A stretch of 64,000 nt of DNA. Source: JADCGM01 sp943370355 (GTDB lineage Bacteria; Pseudomonadota; Alphaproteobacteria; Sphingomonadales; Sphingomonadaceae). The stretch lies in assembly GCA_943370355.1 (NCBI GenBank), contig CALRQP020000006.1:62001-126000 (forward strand), in the 5' to 3' direction. A program made the position numbers and the translations under genes. Under the pieces are notes generated by a model, which did no database searches, was not told the origin of the DNA, and saw only the letters and a list, made by a program, of their open reading frames with translations. Positions 8,155 through 17,253 of this stretch are shown here, piece by piece (positions within the stretch are counted from its first letter, which is position 1; each line of letters opens with the position of its first letter).

Positions 8155-8688
8155 CTATTTCTTCTTCCCTTCCTTGCGGAAGATATATTCGCCCCGGTAC
8201 TTGATGCCCTTGCCCTTATACGGCTCGGGCTTGCGCCAGCGACGGATTTCGGCAGCGACCTGGCCGACCTTCTGGCGATCCGCACCCGAGATCTCGACCG
8301 TGGTCTGATCGGGGGTCTTGATCGTGATGCCGTCCGGGATCGCGTAGTTCACATGGTGGCTGTAGCCGAGCTGCAGGTTCAGGTTCGAACCCTGCGCTGC
8401 GGCACGATAGCCGACGCCGGTGATGTCGAGGATCTTGGTGAACCCGTCCGACACGCCGACGACCAGGTTCGAAACGAGCGTCCGCTGCATGCCCCAGAAG
8501 GAGCGTGCGCGCTTGGTCTCGTTCGCGGGCATGACCGAGATCTCGCCCTCGCCGATCGTGTAGGTGATGTCGTCAGCGGTCGGGAGCGTGAGCACGCCCT
8601 TCGGACCCTTGACCGACAGAATACCGTCCTCGATCGAGGCGGTGACACCGGCCGGAACCGGAACGGGCTTCTTTCCGATGCGCGACAT
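8155..8688 (-). CDS. rplF: 50S ribosomal protein L6
   Basis: L6, 177 residues. The start MSRIGKKPVPVPAGV and the C-terminal YKGKGIKYRGEYIFRKEGKK are diagnostic. The stop is 2 bp before the rplR start. Confidence 0.98.
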   Translation of the reverse strand: MSRIGKKPVPVPAGVTASIEDGILSVKGPKGVLTLPTADDITYTIGEGEISVMPANETKRARSFWGMQRTLVSNLVVGVSDGFTKILDITGVGYRAAAQGSNLNLQLGYSHHVNYAIPDGITIKTPDQTTVEISGADRQKVGQVAAEIRRWRKPEPYKGKGIKYRGEYIFRKEGKKK

Positions 8689-8690
8689 GA

Positions 8691-9086
8691 TCAGAACACC
8701 TGGCAGAGCAGCTCGCCGCCGACATTCTGCTCGCGCGCTTCCGCGTCGGACAGAACGCCCTTGGGCGTCGAGATGATGGTGATGCCGAGGCCGTTGCGGA
8801 CCCGCGGCAGCTCTTTCGAGCCAGAATAGACGCGGCGGCCGGGCTTCGACACGCGCTGGACATACTGGATGGCCGGTGCGCCTTCGAAATACTTCAGCTC
8901 GATGCGGATCGCAGGGTGCGTCGCAGTCACATCCTCGGAATAGCCGCGGATATAGCCTTCGCGCTGCAGCACATCGAGCACGCGGGCGCGCAGCTTCGAT
9001 GCGGGCGTCAGCACGCTGTCCTTGCGGGCCTGCTGGCCGTTGCGGATGCGTGTGAGCATATCGCCCAGGGGATCGGTAACAGACAT
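8691..9086 (-). CDS. rpsH: 30S ribosomal protein S8
   Basis: S8, 131 residues, with SVTDPLGDMLTRIRNGQQAR at the N-terminus and RVSKPGRRVYSGSKELPRVR and ITIISTPKGVLSDAEARE at the C-terminus. In E. coli S8 is the translational repressor of the spc operon; whether that holds here is not visible. It sits 2 bp upstream of rplF. Confidence 0.98.
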   Translation of the reverse strand: MSVTDPLGDMLTRIRNGQQARKDSVLTPASKLRARVLDVLQREGYIRGYSEDVTATHPAIRIELKYFEGAPAIQYVQRVSKPGRRVYSGSKELPRVRNGLGITIISTPKGVLSDAEAREQNVGGELLCQVF

Positions 9087-9098
9087 GCTATCCCTCCC

Positions 9099-9404
9099 TT
9101 ACCAGCTGGACTTGGTCAGACCGGGAATCAGGCCCTTGTTGCCCAATTCGCGGATCATGATCCGGCTCAGTTTGAACTTGCGGTACACGGCGCGCGAGCG
9201 GCCGGTGACCATGCAGCGGTTGCGGACCCGGGTGGGGTTCGCGTTGCGCGGCAATTCGGCCATCTTGAGGCGCGCGATCAGCCGCTCGCCTTCGTCGGCC
9301 GACTCGTCGTTGGCCAAAGCCTTCAGCGCAGCAAACTTGCCGGCATATTGCTTGACCATCGCCTTGCGACGCTCATTCTTGTTGATCGAACTCTTTTTCG
9401 CCAT
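9099..9404 (-). CDS. rpsN: 30S ribosomal protein S14
   Basis: S14, 101 residues, the long form without the CXXC zinc ribbon. MAKKSSINKNERRKAMVKQY at the start and RCMVTGRSRAVYRKFKLSR in the C-terminal half identify it. It lies between rplE and rpsH. Confidence 0.98.
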   Translation of the reverse strand: MAKKSSINKNERRKAMVKQYAGKFAALKALANDESADEGERLIARLKMAELPRNANPTRVRNRCMVTGRSRAVYRKFKLSRIMIRELGNKGLIPGLTKSSW

Positions 9405-9442
9405 GACTTTGGGTCTTCTCCTTGAGCCTGCCGGTTCCGCCC

Positions 9443-10027
9443 TTAGGCGGCCTTGCGGGTCTCATCCTGACGGTCGGTGAAGGGGAAGCCGAAAGCCCGC
9501 AGCAGTTCGCGCGCTTCCTCGTCCGTCCTCGCCGAAGTGGTGACAATCACGTCCATACCGCGGACCTTGTCGATCTTGTCGTAATTGATCTCGGGGAACA
9601 CGATCTGCTCCTTGAGACCCATTGCGTAGTTGCCGCGGCCGTCGAACGACGCCGGGTTCAGCCCGCGGAAGTCGCGGACGCGCGGCAGCGCGATGGTGAT
9701 CAGCCGGTCGAGAAACTCGTACATCCGCTCGCGGCGCAGCGTGACCTTGCAGCCGATCGGCATGCCTTCGCGCAGCTTGAACTGCGCGACCGACTTCTTC
9801 GCCTTGGTGACGACAGGCTTCTGGCCAGCGATCAGCATCATCTCGGACGCCGCCGCATCGACCTTCTTCTTGTCCTGGGTCGCCTCGCCGACGCCCATGT
9901 TGATCACGATCTTCTCGATCTTCGGGATCTGCATGGCGTTTTTGTAGCCAAACTTCTCCGTCAGAGCGGCTTTGATCTTCTCGTCGTACATCCGCTTCAT
10001 GCGCGGAGTCAGCGTTGCCTCAGCCAT
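9443..10027 (-). CDS. rplE: 50S ribosomal protein L5
   Basis: L5, a 5S rRNA-binding protein of the central protuberance, 194 residues. Diagnostic stretches are IPKIEKIVINMGVGEATQDK and KLREGMPIGCKVTLRRERMY. The start overlaps the rplX stop by 8 bp. Confidence 0.98.
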   Translation of the reverse strand: MAEATLTPRMKRMYDEKIKAALTEKFGYKNAMQIPKIEKIVINMGVGEATQDKKKVDAAASEMMLIAGQKPVVTKAKKSVAQFKLREGMPIGCKVTLRRERMYEFLDRLITIALPRVRDFRGLNPASFDGRGNYAMGLKEQIVFPEINYDKIDKVRGMDVIVTTSARTDEEARELLRAFGFPFTDRQDETRKAA

Positions 10028-10340
10028 TGATCACCTCACCCGACCGCTTGGCGACGCGCACCTTCTGGCCGTTGTCGATACGGAATCCGACGCGTGTCGG
10101 CTTGCCCGTCTTGGGGTCTTCGAGCGCCACCTTGCAGACATGCATCGGCGCTTCGCGGCGCTTGATACCGCCCTGGGGATCACCCTGCGACGGCTTGGTG
10201 TGGCGGGCGATCATGTTGACGCCGGACACAACGACCTTGCCGGTCTTCGGCATCGCGCGGACGACTTCGCCGTGCTTGCCCTTGTCCTTGCCGGACAGGA
10301 CGACGACCTTGTCGCCCTTCTTGATCTTCGCAGCGCTCAT
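10020..10340 (-). CDS. rplX: 50S ribosomal protein L24
   Basis: L24, 106 residues, with KIKKGDKVVVLSGKDKGKHG, the KOW motif, at the N-terminus. The start overlaps the rplN stop by one base (TAATG) and the end overlaps rplE by 8 bp, consistent with coupled translation. Confidence 0.98.
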   Translation of the reverse strand: MSAAKIKKGDKVVVLSGKDKGKHGEVVRAMPKTGKVVVSGVNMIARHTKPSQGDPQGGIKRREAPMHVCKVALEDPKTGKPTRVGFRIDNGQKVRVAKRSGEVING

Positions 10341-10708
10341 TACAGCACCTCCGGAGCCAGGCTGATGATCTTCATGTGACCCGAGGCGCGCAGCTCGCGC
10401 ACCACCGGCCCGAAGATACGGGTGCCGATCGGCTCCTCATTCTTGTTGATCAGCACGGCAGCATTGCCGTCGAAACGGATGACCGAGCCATCGGCGCGGC
10501 GGATGTCCTTGGCGGTGCGAACGACGACGGCACGGTGCACGTCGCCCTTCTTCACGCGGCCCTTCGGCTGTGCTTCCTTGACCGACACCACGATGGTGTC
10601 GCCCACACCGGCAACCCGGCGCTTGGAGCCACCGAGCACCTTGATGCACTGCACCCGCTTTGCGCCGCTGTTGTCGGCGACATCCAGGTTGGTTTGCATC
10701 TGAATCAT
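10340..10708 (-). CDS. rplN: 50S ribosomal protein L14
   Basis: L14, 122 residues, starting MIQMQTNLDVADNSGAKRVQ at ATG 10708. An in-frame extension further upstream lies inside rpsQ and lacks L14 similarity, so the internal ATG is the start. The core SKRRVAGVGDTIVVSVKEA is typical. Confidence 0.98.
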   Translation of the reverse strand: MIQMQTNLDVADNSGAKRVQCIKVLGGSKRRVAGVGDTIVVSVKEAQPKGRVKKGDVHRAVVVRTAKDIRRADGSVIRFDGNAAVLINKNEEPIGTRIFGPVVRELRASGHMKIISLAPEVL

Positions 10709-10709
10709 G

Positions 10710-10946
10710 TCAGGCCACCTTCTCGAGGACGCGCCACGTCTTCTGCTTCGAGATCGGCGCGCACTCTTCAATGCGGACCGTCTCGCCCGCCTTGATGGCG
10801 TTCGCTTCGTCGTGGGCGTGATACTTCTTCGAACGGCGCATGATCTTGCCGTAGAGCGGGTGCTTCACCTTACGCTCAACGAGGACCACGACCGTTTTAT
10901 CGGCCTTGTCGGACACCACAGTGCCCTGCAGGACGCGCTTTGGCAT
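10710..10946 (-). CDS. rpsQ: 30S ribosomal protein S17
   Basis: S17, 78 residues, with MPKRVLQGTVVSDKADKTVV and VRIEECAPISKQKTWRVLE. It lies directly upstream of rplN, one base apart from its start. Confidence 0.98.
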   Translation of the reverse strand: MPKRVLQGTVVSDKADKTVVVLVERKVKHPLYGKIMRRSKKYHAHDEANAIKAGETVRIEECAPISKQKTWRVLEKVA

Positions 10947-10957
10947 TGGGCGTCTCC

Positions 10958-11161
10958 TTACGCAGCCGGAGCGGAGTTGGCCCGCTCGGTCTGCAACGTC
11001 TGAATCTGAGCGATGGTGCGGCGCACCTCGCGAACGCGCGATGGCTTCTCGAGCTGTCCGGTCGCAGCCTGGAAGCGCAGGTTGAACTGCTCCTTCTTGA
11101 GCTGGCCGAGCTGCTCGACGAGCTGGTCGTCGCTGCTCCTGCGGAGATCGGCGATCTTCAT
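10958..11161 (-). CDS. rpmC: 50S ribosomal protein L29
   Basis: L29, 67 residues from ATG 11161 (MKIADLRRSSDDQLVEQL). I chose this start over one eleven codons upstream because AGGAGG sits nine bases before it and because it matches the family's N-terminus. It lies between rplP and rpsQ. Confidence 0.96.
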   Translation of the reverse strand: MKIADLRRSSDDQLVEQLGQLKKEQFNLRFQAATGQLEKPSRVREVRRTIAQIQTLQTERANSAPAA

Positions 11162-11174
11162 GGGTCCGGCCTCC

Positions 11175-11597
11175 TTAAGAATGGGCTTCGCCAAGACGAA
11201 CGATCATCTTGGTCTTGATGGGGAGCTTGGCAGCGGCGCGCTCGAAGGCACCCGCAGCGACGTCCTGCGGAACGCCATCCAGCTCGAACATGATCCGGCC
11301 CGGCTTGACGCGCGCAGCCCAGAATTCCGGCGCGCCCTTGCCCTTACCCATGCGGACTTCGGCCGGCTTCGACGAGACGGGGACGTCCGGGAAAATCCGG
11401 ATCCACAACCGGCCGGCGCGCTTGATGTGACGCGTAATCGCGCGGCGGGCCGCTTCGATCTGGCGAGCGGTGATCCGGTCCGGCTCCATCGCCTTCAGCC
11501 CGAACGCGCCGAAGTTGAGCGCGGTGCCGCCCTTGGCCTCGCCCTTGATGCGGCCCTTGAAGGCCTTGCGGAACTTAGTCCGTTTCGGTTGCAGCAT
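11175..11597 (-). CDS. rplP: 50S ribosomal protein L16
   Basis: L16, 140 residues. The start MLQPKRTKFRKAFKGRIKGE and the segment RAITRHIKRAGRLWIRIFPD are diagnostic. It lies 57 bp after rpsC. Confidence 0.98.
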   Translation of the reverse strand: MLQPKRTKFRKAFKGRIKGEAKGGTALNFGAFGLKAMEPDRITARQIEAARRAITRHIKRAGRLWIRIFPDVPVSSKPAEVRMGKGKGAPEFWAARVKPGRIMFELDGVPQDVAAGAFERAAAKLPIKTKMIVRLGEAHS

Positions 11598-11654
11598 TTC
11601 TATTCGCCTTCTGACACCGTTCGTCGGCCGATCAGGCGATAAGGGGTATTTCCC

Positions 11655-12350
11655 TTATCGCGCTGGTCGGACTCCCGACGTTTGCGCTTCCAACATGAGC
11701 CGGTCCTGGGCCATCGGATCGTGGCCAAGGATTTCGCCCTTGAAAATCCAGACCTTGACGCCGCACACACCATAAGCGGTGTGGGCCTGCGCCTCGGCAT
11801 AATCGACATTGCCGCGTAGCGTGTGCAGCGGCACCCGGCCCTCGCGGTACCATTCGGTGCGCGCGATTTCCGCGCCACCCAGACGGCCCGAGCAGGTAAT
11901 ACGAATGCCCTCGGCACCGAGGCGCAGCGCGGACTGCACCGCGCGCTTCATGGCGCGGCGGAACGCGATACGGCGCTCGAGCTGATCGGCAACACCCTGC
12001 GCGACGAGCTTGGCATCGACTTCCGGCTTGCGGATTTCGACGATGTTCAGCGACACCGCGCTCTTGGTCATCGCACCGATCTGGCTCTTCAGCTTCTCGA
12101 TGTCGGCGCCCTTCTTGCCGATGATGACACCCGGACGGGCGGCATAGATCGACACGCGGCACAGCTTGGCAGGACGCTCGATGACGACCTTGGAGATCGC
12201 GGCCTGCGTCAGCGTCTTCAGGATGAAGTTACGGATCTTCAGGTCTTCGAGCAGCAACCGGCCGTAATCCTCGCCGCGGGCGAACCAGCGCGAGTCCCAG
12301 GTGCGGTTGATCTGCAGGCGCAGACCGATGGGTGACGTCTTTTGACCCAT
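11655..12350 (-). CDS. rpsC: 30S ribosomal protein S3
   Basis: S3, 231 residues, from ATG 12350 (MGQKTSPIGLRLQINRTWDS). The N-terminal KH domain carries RPGVIIGKKGADIEKL. The frame stays open upstream into rplV but without S3 similarity. The start overlaps the rplV stop by one base (TAATG). Confidence 0.98.
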   Translation of the reverse strand: MGQKTSPIGLRLQINRTWDSRWFARGEDYGRLLLEDLKIRNFILKTLTQAAISKVVIERPAKLCRVSIYAARPGVIIGKKGADIEKLKSQIGAMTKSAVSLNIVEIRKPEVDAKLVAQGVADQLERRIAFRRAMKRAVQSALRLGAEGIRITCSGRLGGAEIARTEWYREGRVPLHTLRGNVDYAEAQAHTAYGVCGVKVWIFKGEILGHDPMAQDRLMLEAQTSGVRPAR

Positions 12351-12745
12351 TATGCTTGCTCCTGAGCGGGTTCTTCGTCGCGCTCGCGAACCACGATGCG
12401 GATGCGGCTGAACGGCTTGATGATCTGCGCCGCACGGCCACGCGCCCGCGGGGTGAAGCGCTTCATGATCAGCGCCTTGCCGACCGAAGCTTCCTTCACG
12501 ACCAGCGCGTCCACGTCGAGGTTGTGGTTGTTCTCGGCATTGGCGATCGCCGATGCGAGGCACTTGCGCACATCGTCAGCCATACCCTTGGTCGAGAAGG
12601 CGAGGATGTTCATCGCGTCGCCAGCCTTCTTGCCGCGGATCAGGCCCGCAACGAGATTGAGCTTCTGTGCGGAACCGCGAATGGTGGTCGCGACCGCGAG
12701 CGCCTCACGCTCGCCGACGCGGCGCGGATTTGCTGCCTTCGACAT
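12350..12745 (-). CDS. rplV: 50S ribosomal protein L22
   Basis: L22, a protein lining the exit tunnel, 131 residues. Typical stretches are KLNLVAGLIRGKKAGDAMN and the C-terminal RFTPRARGRAAQIIKPFSRI. It overlaps rpsS and rpsC by one base each. Confidence 0.98.
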   Translation of the reverse strand: MSKAANPRRVGEREALAVATTIRGSAQKLNLVAGLIRGKKAGDAMNILAFSTKGMADDVRKCLASAIANAENNHNLDVDALVVKEASVGKALIMKRFTPRARGRAAQIIKPFSRIRIVVRERDEEPAQEQA

Positions 12746-13020
12746 CAGCGCTTAGCCTTCTTGTCGGCTGCGTGGCCGTGGAAGGTCCGCGTCGGCGCGA
12801 ACTCGCCGAGCTTATGACCCACCATGTCCTCGTTGACCGAGACGGGGATGAATTTCTTGCCGTTGTAAACGTTGAACGTCAGTCCAACGAACTGCGGCAG
12901 GATCGTGGAACGGCGCGACCAGGTCTTGATCACACCGCGCGCGCCGCTGTCCTGTGCGGTCTCGGCCTTCTTCAGAAGGCTGAGCTCGACGAACGGGCCT
13001 TTCCAGACGGAACGTGCCAT
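12745..13020 (-). CDS. rpsS: 30S ribosomal protein S19
   Basis: S19, 91 residues, with MARSVWKGPFVELSLLKKAE and PVSVNEDMVGHKLGEFAPTR. The stop overlaps the rplV start (TGATG). Confidence 0.98.
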   Translation of the reverse strand: MARSVWKGPFVELSLLKKAETAQDSGARGVIKTWSRRSTILPQFVGLTFNVYNGKKFIPVSVNEDMVGHKLGEFAPTRTFHGHAADKKAKR

Positions 13021-13025
13021 CGCGG

Positions 13026-13862
13026 CTACCTCTTCTTCTTAGCGTGACGCGAACGGATAATCATGTTGTCCGTCGACTTGTTGTGGCGGGTCTTGGCACC
13101 CTTGGTCGGCTTGCCCCACGGCGTAACCGGATGACGGCCGCCCGAGGTGCGGCCTTCACCGCCGCCGTGCGGATGGTCGACCGGGTTCTTGGCGACGCCG
13201 CGCGAGAGCGGACGCTGACCGAGCCAGCGGTTGCGGCCGGCCTTGCCGAGATTCTGGTTCTGGTTGTCGGGGTTCGACACCGCGCCCACGGTCGCCATGC
13301 AATCGGCGCGGATGTAACGCTGCTCGCCCGAATTCAGCCGGACGATGACCATGCCGCTGTCACGGCCGACGACCTGGATGAACGTGCCGGCCGAACGTGC
13401 GAGTTGACCACCCTTGAGCGGCTTCATCTCGACATTGTGAACGATGGTGCCGACCGGCATCTGGCCGATCTCCATCGCATTGCCCGGCTTCACGTCGACC
13501 TTCTTGCCCGCGATGATCGTATCGCCCGGGGCGAGACGCTGCGGCGCAATGATGTAGGTCTGCTCGCCGTCGGCATAGTTAACCAGCGCGATGAACGCGG
13601 TGCGGTTCGGGTCATATTCCAGACGCTCGACGGTCGCAGGCACGTCCCACTTCCGGCGCTTGAAATCGATGATCCGGTAGCGCTGCTTGTGACCGCCGCC
13701 AATGCCGCGCGAGGTCGCGTGGCCCATGTTGTTGCGTCCGCCGGTCTTCTTGAGACCCTCGGTGAGCCGCTTGACCGGCTTGCCCTTGTGGAGCGCCGAG
13801 CGGTCGACGAGCACCAGTCCACGGCGGGACGGGCTGGTCGGATTATATGTCTTCAATGCCAT
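13026..13862 (-). CDS. rplB: 50S ribosomal protein L2
   Basis: L2, 278 residues, near the peptidyl-transferase centre. It contains the highly conserved NPVDHPHGGGEGRTSGGRHP and GRNNMGHATSRGIGGGHKQR. It lies 5 bp upstream of rpsS. Confidence 0.99.
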   Translation of the reverse strand: MALKTYNPTSPSRRGLVLVDRSALHKGKPVKRLTEGLKKTGGRNNMGHATSRGIGGGHKQRYRIIDFKRRKWDVPATVERLEYDPNRTAFIALVNYADGEQTYIIAPQRLAPGDTIIAGKKVDVKPGNAMEIGQMPVGTIVHNVEMKPLKGGQLARSAGTFIQVVGRDSGMVIVRLNSGEQRYIRADCMATVGAVSNPDNQNQNLGKAGRNRWLGQRPLSRGVAKNPVDHPHGGGEGRTSGGRHPVTPWGKPTKGAKTRHNKSTDNMIIRSRHAKKKR

Positions 13863-13878
13863 GTCGAGTCCTGCCCGC

Positions 13879-14205
13879 TCAAATGCCGGTGGTCACGTCG
13901 ATCGATGAGCCTTCGGCGAGCGTAACGATCGCCTTCTTCTCATCGGAACGCATGTAGGGTTTGCCCTTCCAGCGCTTCGTCTTGCCCTTCTGGACCAGCG
14001 TGTTCACGCTCGTGACCTTCACGTTGAACAAGGCCTCGACCGCAGCGCGGATCGCGGGCTTGGTCGCGTCGGTCGCGACCTTGAACACGACCTGGTTGTG
14101 CTCGGAGAGCAAGGTCGCCTTCTCGGTGATGTGCGGAGTCCGCACAACGTCATAATGCTTGAGGTCGATGGCGGCGCCAGCGGCCTTCTTCGGGGCCTTA
14201 GCCAT
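13879..14205 (-). CDS. rplW: 50S ribosomal protein L23
   Basis: L23, 108 residues, located at the exit-tunnel mouth where SRP and trigger factor dock. The core HYDVVRTPHITEKATLLSEH and VNTLVQKGKTKRWKGKPYMR are diagnostic. A short Lys/Ala-rich N-terminal lead precedes the domain. The start overlaps the rplD stop by 8 bp. Confidence 0.98.
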   Translation of the reverse strand: MAKAPKKAAGAAIDLKHYDVVRTPHITEKATLLSEHNQVVFKVATDATKPAIRAAVEALFNVKVTSVNTLVQKGKTKRWKGKPYMRSDEKKAIVTLAEGSSIDVTTGI

Positions 14206-14821
14206 TGAACCGCGCCTCCAGCTTCTCGACGCCCGCGCGGGTCAGCACCAGCATGTCGTGGTTGAGGATGTCGTAAACGTTCGCACCGACGGCCGGCATC
14301 ACGTCCAGCTTGTGCAAGTTCGCACAGGCCAGCTTGAAGTTGCTGTCGACCGCATCGCCGTCGATGAACAGGCCGTTGGTGACGCCCAGACCCGCGAGCC
14401 GCGACAGCAGCGACTTGGTCTTGGCCTCGCCGAGCGCCAGGCTGTCGACGATCATGAGCTTGCCCTCGGCAGCCTTGACCGACAGCGCGGTCTTCAGGCC
14501 GAGCGCACGAACCTTCTTGTTGAGCGACTGCGTGAACACGCGGGCGCGGGGACCATGGGCCTTGCCGCCGCCGGTGAACTGCGGCGCAGCCCGGTTGCCG
14601 TGGCGGGCGGTACCGCCGCCCTTCTGGTTGCCGAGCTTCTTGCCGGTGCGCGCCACGTCGGACCGCTCGCGTGCGGCACGGGCCGTGTTGCGGCGGTTGG
14701 CAAGCTGCCAGTTGATGACGCGGAACAGGATGTCCTTGCGGGCATCGAGGCCGAACACGGCATCGTTCAGTTCGATCGATCCGGCCTTGCCGGCGTCGAG
14801 GGTCTTTACATCGACCTTCAT
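14198..14821 (-). CDS. rplD: 50S ribosomal protein L4
   Basis: L4, 207 residues. The conserved loop GNQKGGGTARHGNRAAPQF and GKAHGPRARVFTQSLNKKVR identify it. In E. coli L4 represses the S10 operon; no matching leader structure is evident here. It lies 3 bp after rplC. Confidence 0.98.
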   Translation of the reverse strand: MKVDVKTLDAGKAGSIELNDAVFGLDARKDILFRVINWQLANRRNTARAARERSDVARTGKKLGNQKGGGTARHGNRAAPQFTGGGKAHGPRARVFTQSLNKKVRALGLKTALSVKAAEGKLMIVDSLALGEAKTKSLLSRLAGLGVTNGLFIDGDAVDSNFKLACANLHKLDVMPAVGANVYDILNHDMLVLTRAGVEKLEARFNG

Positions 14822-14824
14822 GGC

Positions 14825-15565
14825 TTAACCTTCCTGACCATCGGTCGCGTCCGCGGCTGCCTCGACGGGCGCCTCGGTCGCGGGTGTGGCCGACTGCTTG
14901 ACGGAGGCCGGATAGGCAACGCCCTCCGGACGGGGGACCTTGACCGCGTCGCGAACGAGGAGCCACGCGCCCTTGCTGCCGGGGACCGACCCCTTGACGA
15001 AGATCAGGCCGCGCTCGACGTCGGTGGACACCACTTCGAGGTTCTGCTGCGTGCGCTGACGGTCGCCCATGTGGCCGGCCATCTTCTTGTTTTTGAAAAC
15101 CTTGCCCGGATCCTGGCGCTGACCGGTCGAACCGGCCGAACGGTGCGAGACCGAGACGCCGTGGGTCGCGCGCAGGCCGCCGAAGTTCCAGCGCTTCATG
15201 ACGCCCTGATAACCCTTGCCCTGCGTCTGGCCCGAGATATCGACCATCTGGCCGGCGATGAAGTGATCTGCGGACAGCGTCGCGCCGACATCGACGAGGG
15301 CATCCTCGGCAACACGGAATTCGCGGACGCGCGCCTTCGGTTCCACTTCGGCCTTGCCGAAATGGCCCCGCTCGGGCTTCGTCAGATTCTTTGCCTTCGC
15401 AACGCCTGAGCCGACCTGGACCGCCGTATAGCCGTCGTCAGCGAGGGTGCGGTGCGCGACGACCTGGCAATTCTCCAGCGACAGGACCGTGACGGGCACA
15501 TGGCGCCCGTCATCCTGAAACAGCCGGGTCATCCCCAATTTCTTCGCGATCACGCCAGTGCGCAT
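14825..15565 (-). CDS. rplC: 50S ribosomal protein L3
   Basis: L3, 246 residues, with MRTGVIAKKLGMTRLFQDDG and VSHRSAGSTGQRQDPGKVF. The last 35 or so residues are an acidic, Ala/Glu/Thr-rich tail beyond the E. coli length (209). A short hairpin (GCCCCC/GGGGGC, about 15588-15605) lies between rpsJ and rplC. Confidence 0.98.
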   Translation of the reverse strand: MRTGVIAKKLGMTRLFQDDGRHVPVTVLSLENCQVVAHRTLADDGYTAVQVGSGVAKAKNLTKPERGHFGKAEVEPKARVREFRVAEDALVDVGATLSADHFIAGQMVDISGQTQGKGYQGVMKRWNFGGLRATHGVSVSHRSAGSTGQRQDPGKVFKNKKMAGHMGDRQRTQQNLEVVSTDVERGLIFVKGSVPGSKGAWLLVRDAVKVPRPEGVAYPASVKQSATPATEAPVEAAADATDGQEG

Positions 15566-15628
15566 GATCTAATTCCTTCCATCAGAGGCCCCCGCGATTG
15601 GGGGCATGAGTTGCTACGATCTGCGGGC

Positions 15629-15943
15629 CTAGGCCTGCAGCTTGATTTCCACGTCCACACCGGCGGCGAGGTCGAGCTTCATCAGCGCATCCACCGTCTG
15701 GGGAGTCGGCTGAACGATGTCGAGGAGGCGCTTATAGGTGCGAACTTCGAATTGTTCACGCGATTTCTTATCGACGTGCGGCGAGCGGTTGACCGTGAAC
15801 TTCTCGATGCGCGTCGGCATCGGGATGGGGCCACGGATCGACGCGCCCGTGCGCTTCGCGGTGTCCGCGATCTCGCCGGTGGCCTGGTCGAGCACACGGT
15901 GGTCGAAGGCCTTCAGCCGGATGCGAATGTTCTGCGTTTCCAT
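15629..15943 (-). CDS. rpsJ: 30S ribosomal protein S10 (NusE)
   Basis: S10, 104 residues, also the NusE antitermination factor. METQNIRIRLKAFDHRVLDQ, GPIPMPTRIEKFTVNRSPHV and REQFEVRTYKRLLDIVQPT are diagnostic. It is the first gene of the S10 block, downstream of tuf and a terminator-like hairpin. Confidence 0.98.
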   Translation of the reverse strand: METQNIRIRLKAFDHRVLDQATGEIADTAKRTGASIRGPIPMPTRIEKFTVNRSPHVDKKSREQFEVRTYKRLLDIVQPTPQTVDALMKLDLAAGVDVEIKLQA

Positions 15944-15961
15944 CTCAATACCGCTTTATCT

Positions 15962-16006
15962 TTTCAAAGAACGAAGCCGCCCGGCGAGTAAACCCCGCCG
16001 GGCGGC
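15962..16006 (-). terminator. Terminator-like hairpin between tuf and rpsJ
   Basis: A perfect 11-bp inverted repeat (GCCGCCCGGCG at 15976-15986 and its complement at 15996-16006) is followed on the minus strand by TTCGTTCTTTG. It fits an intrinsic terminator ending the str operon. If so, S10 transcription depends on read-through or on a promoter in the short gap before rpsJ; no convincing one is seen there. Confidence 0.65.
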
Positions 16007-16016
16007 CGATACGCTT

Positions 16017-17210
<1,194 letters not shown>

Positions 17211-17253
17211 CTTGCTCGTCCTCTAGCTTGATCTCGTGATTGGTTGATCCGGC

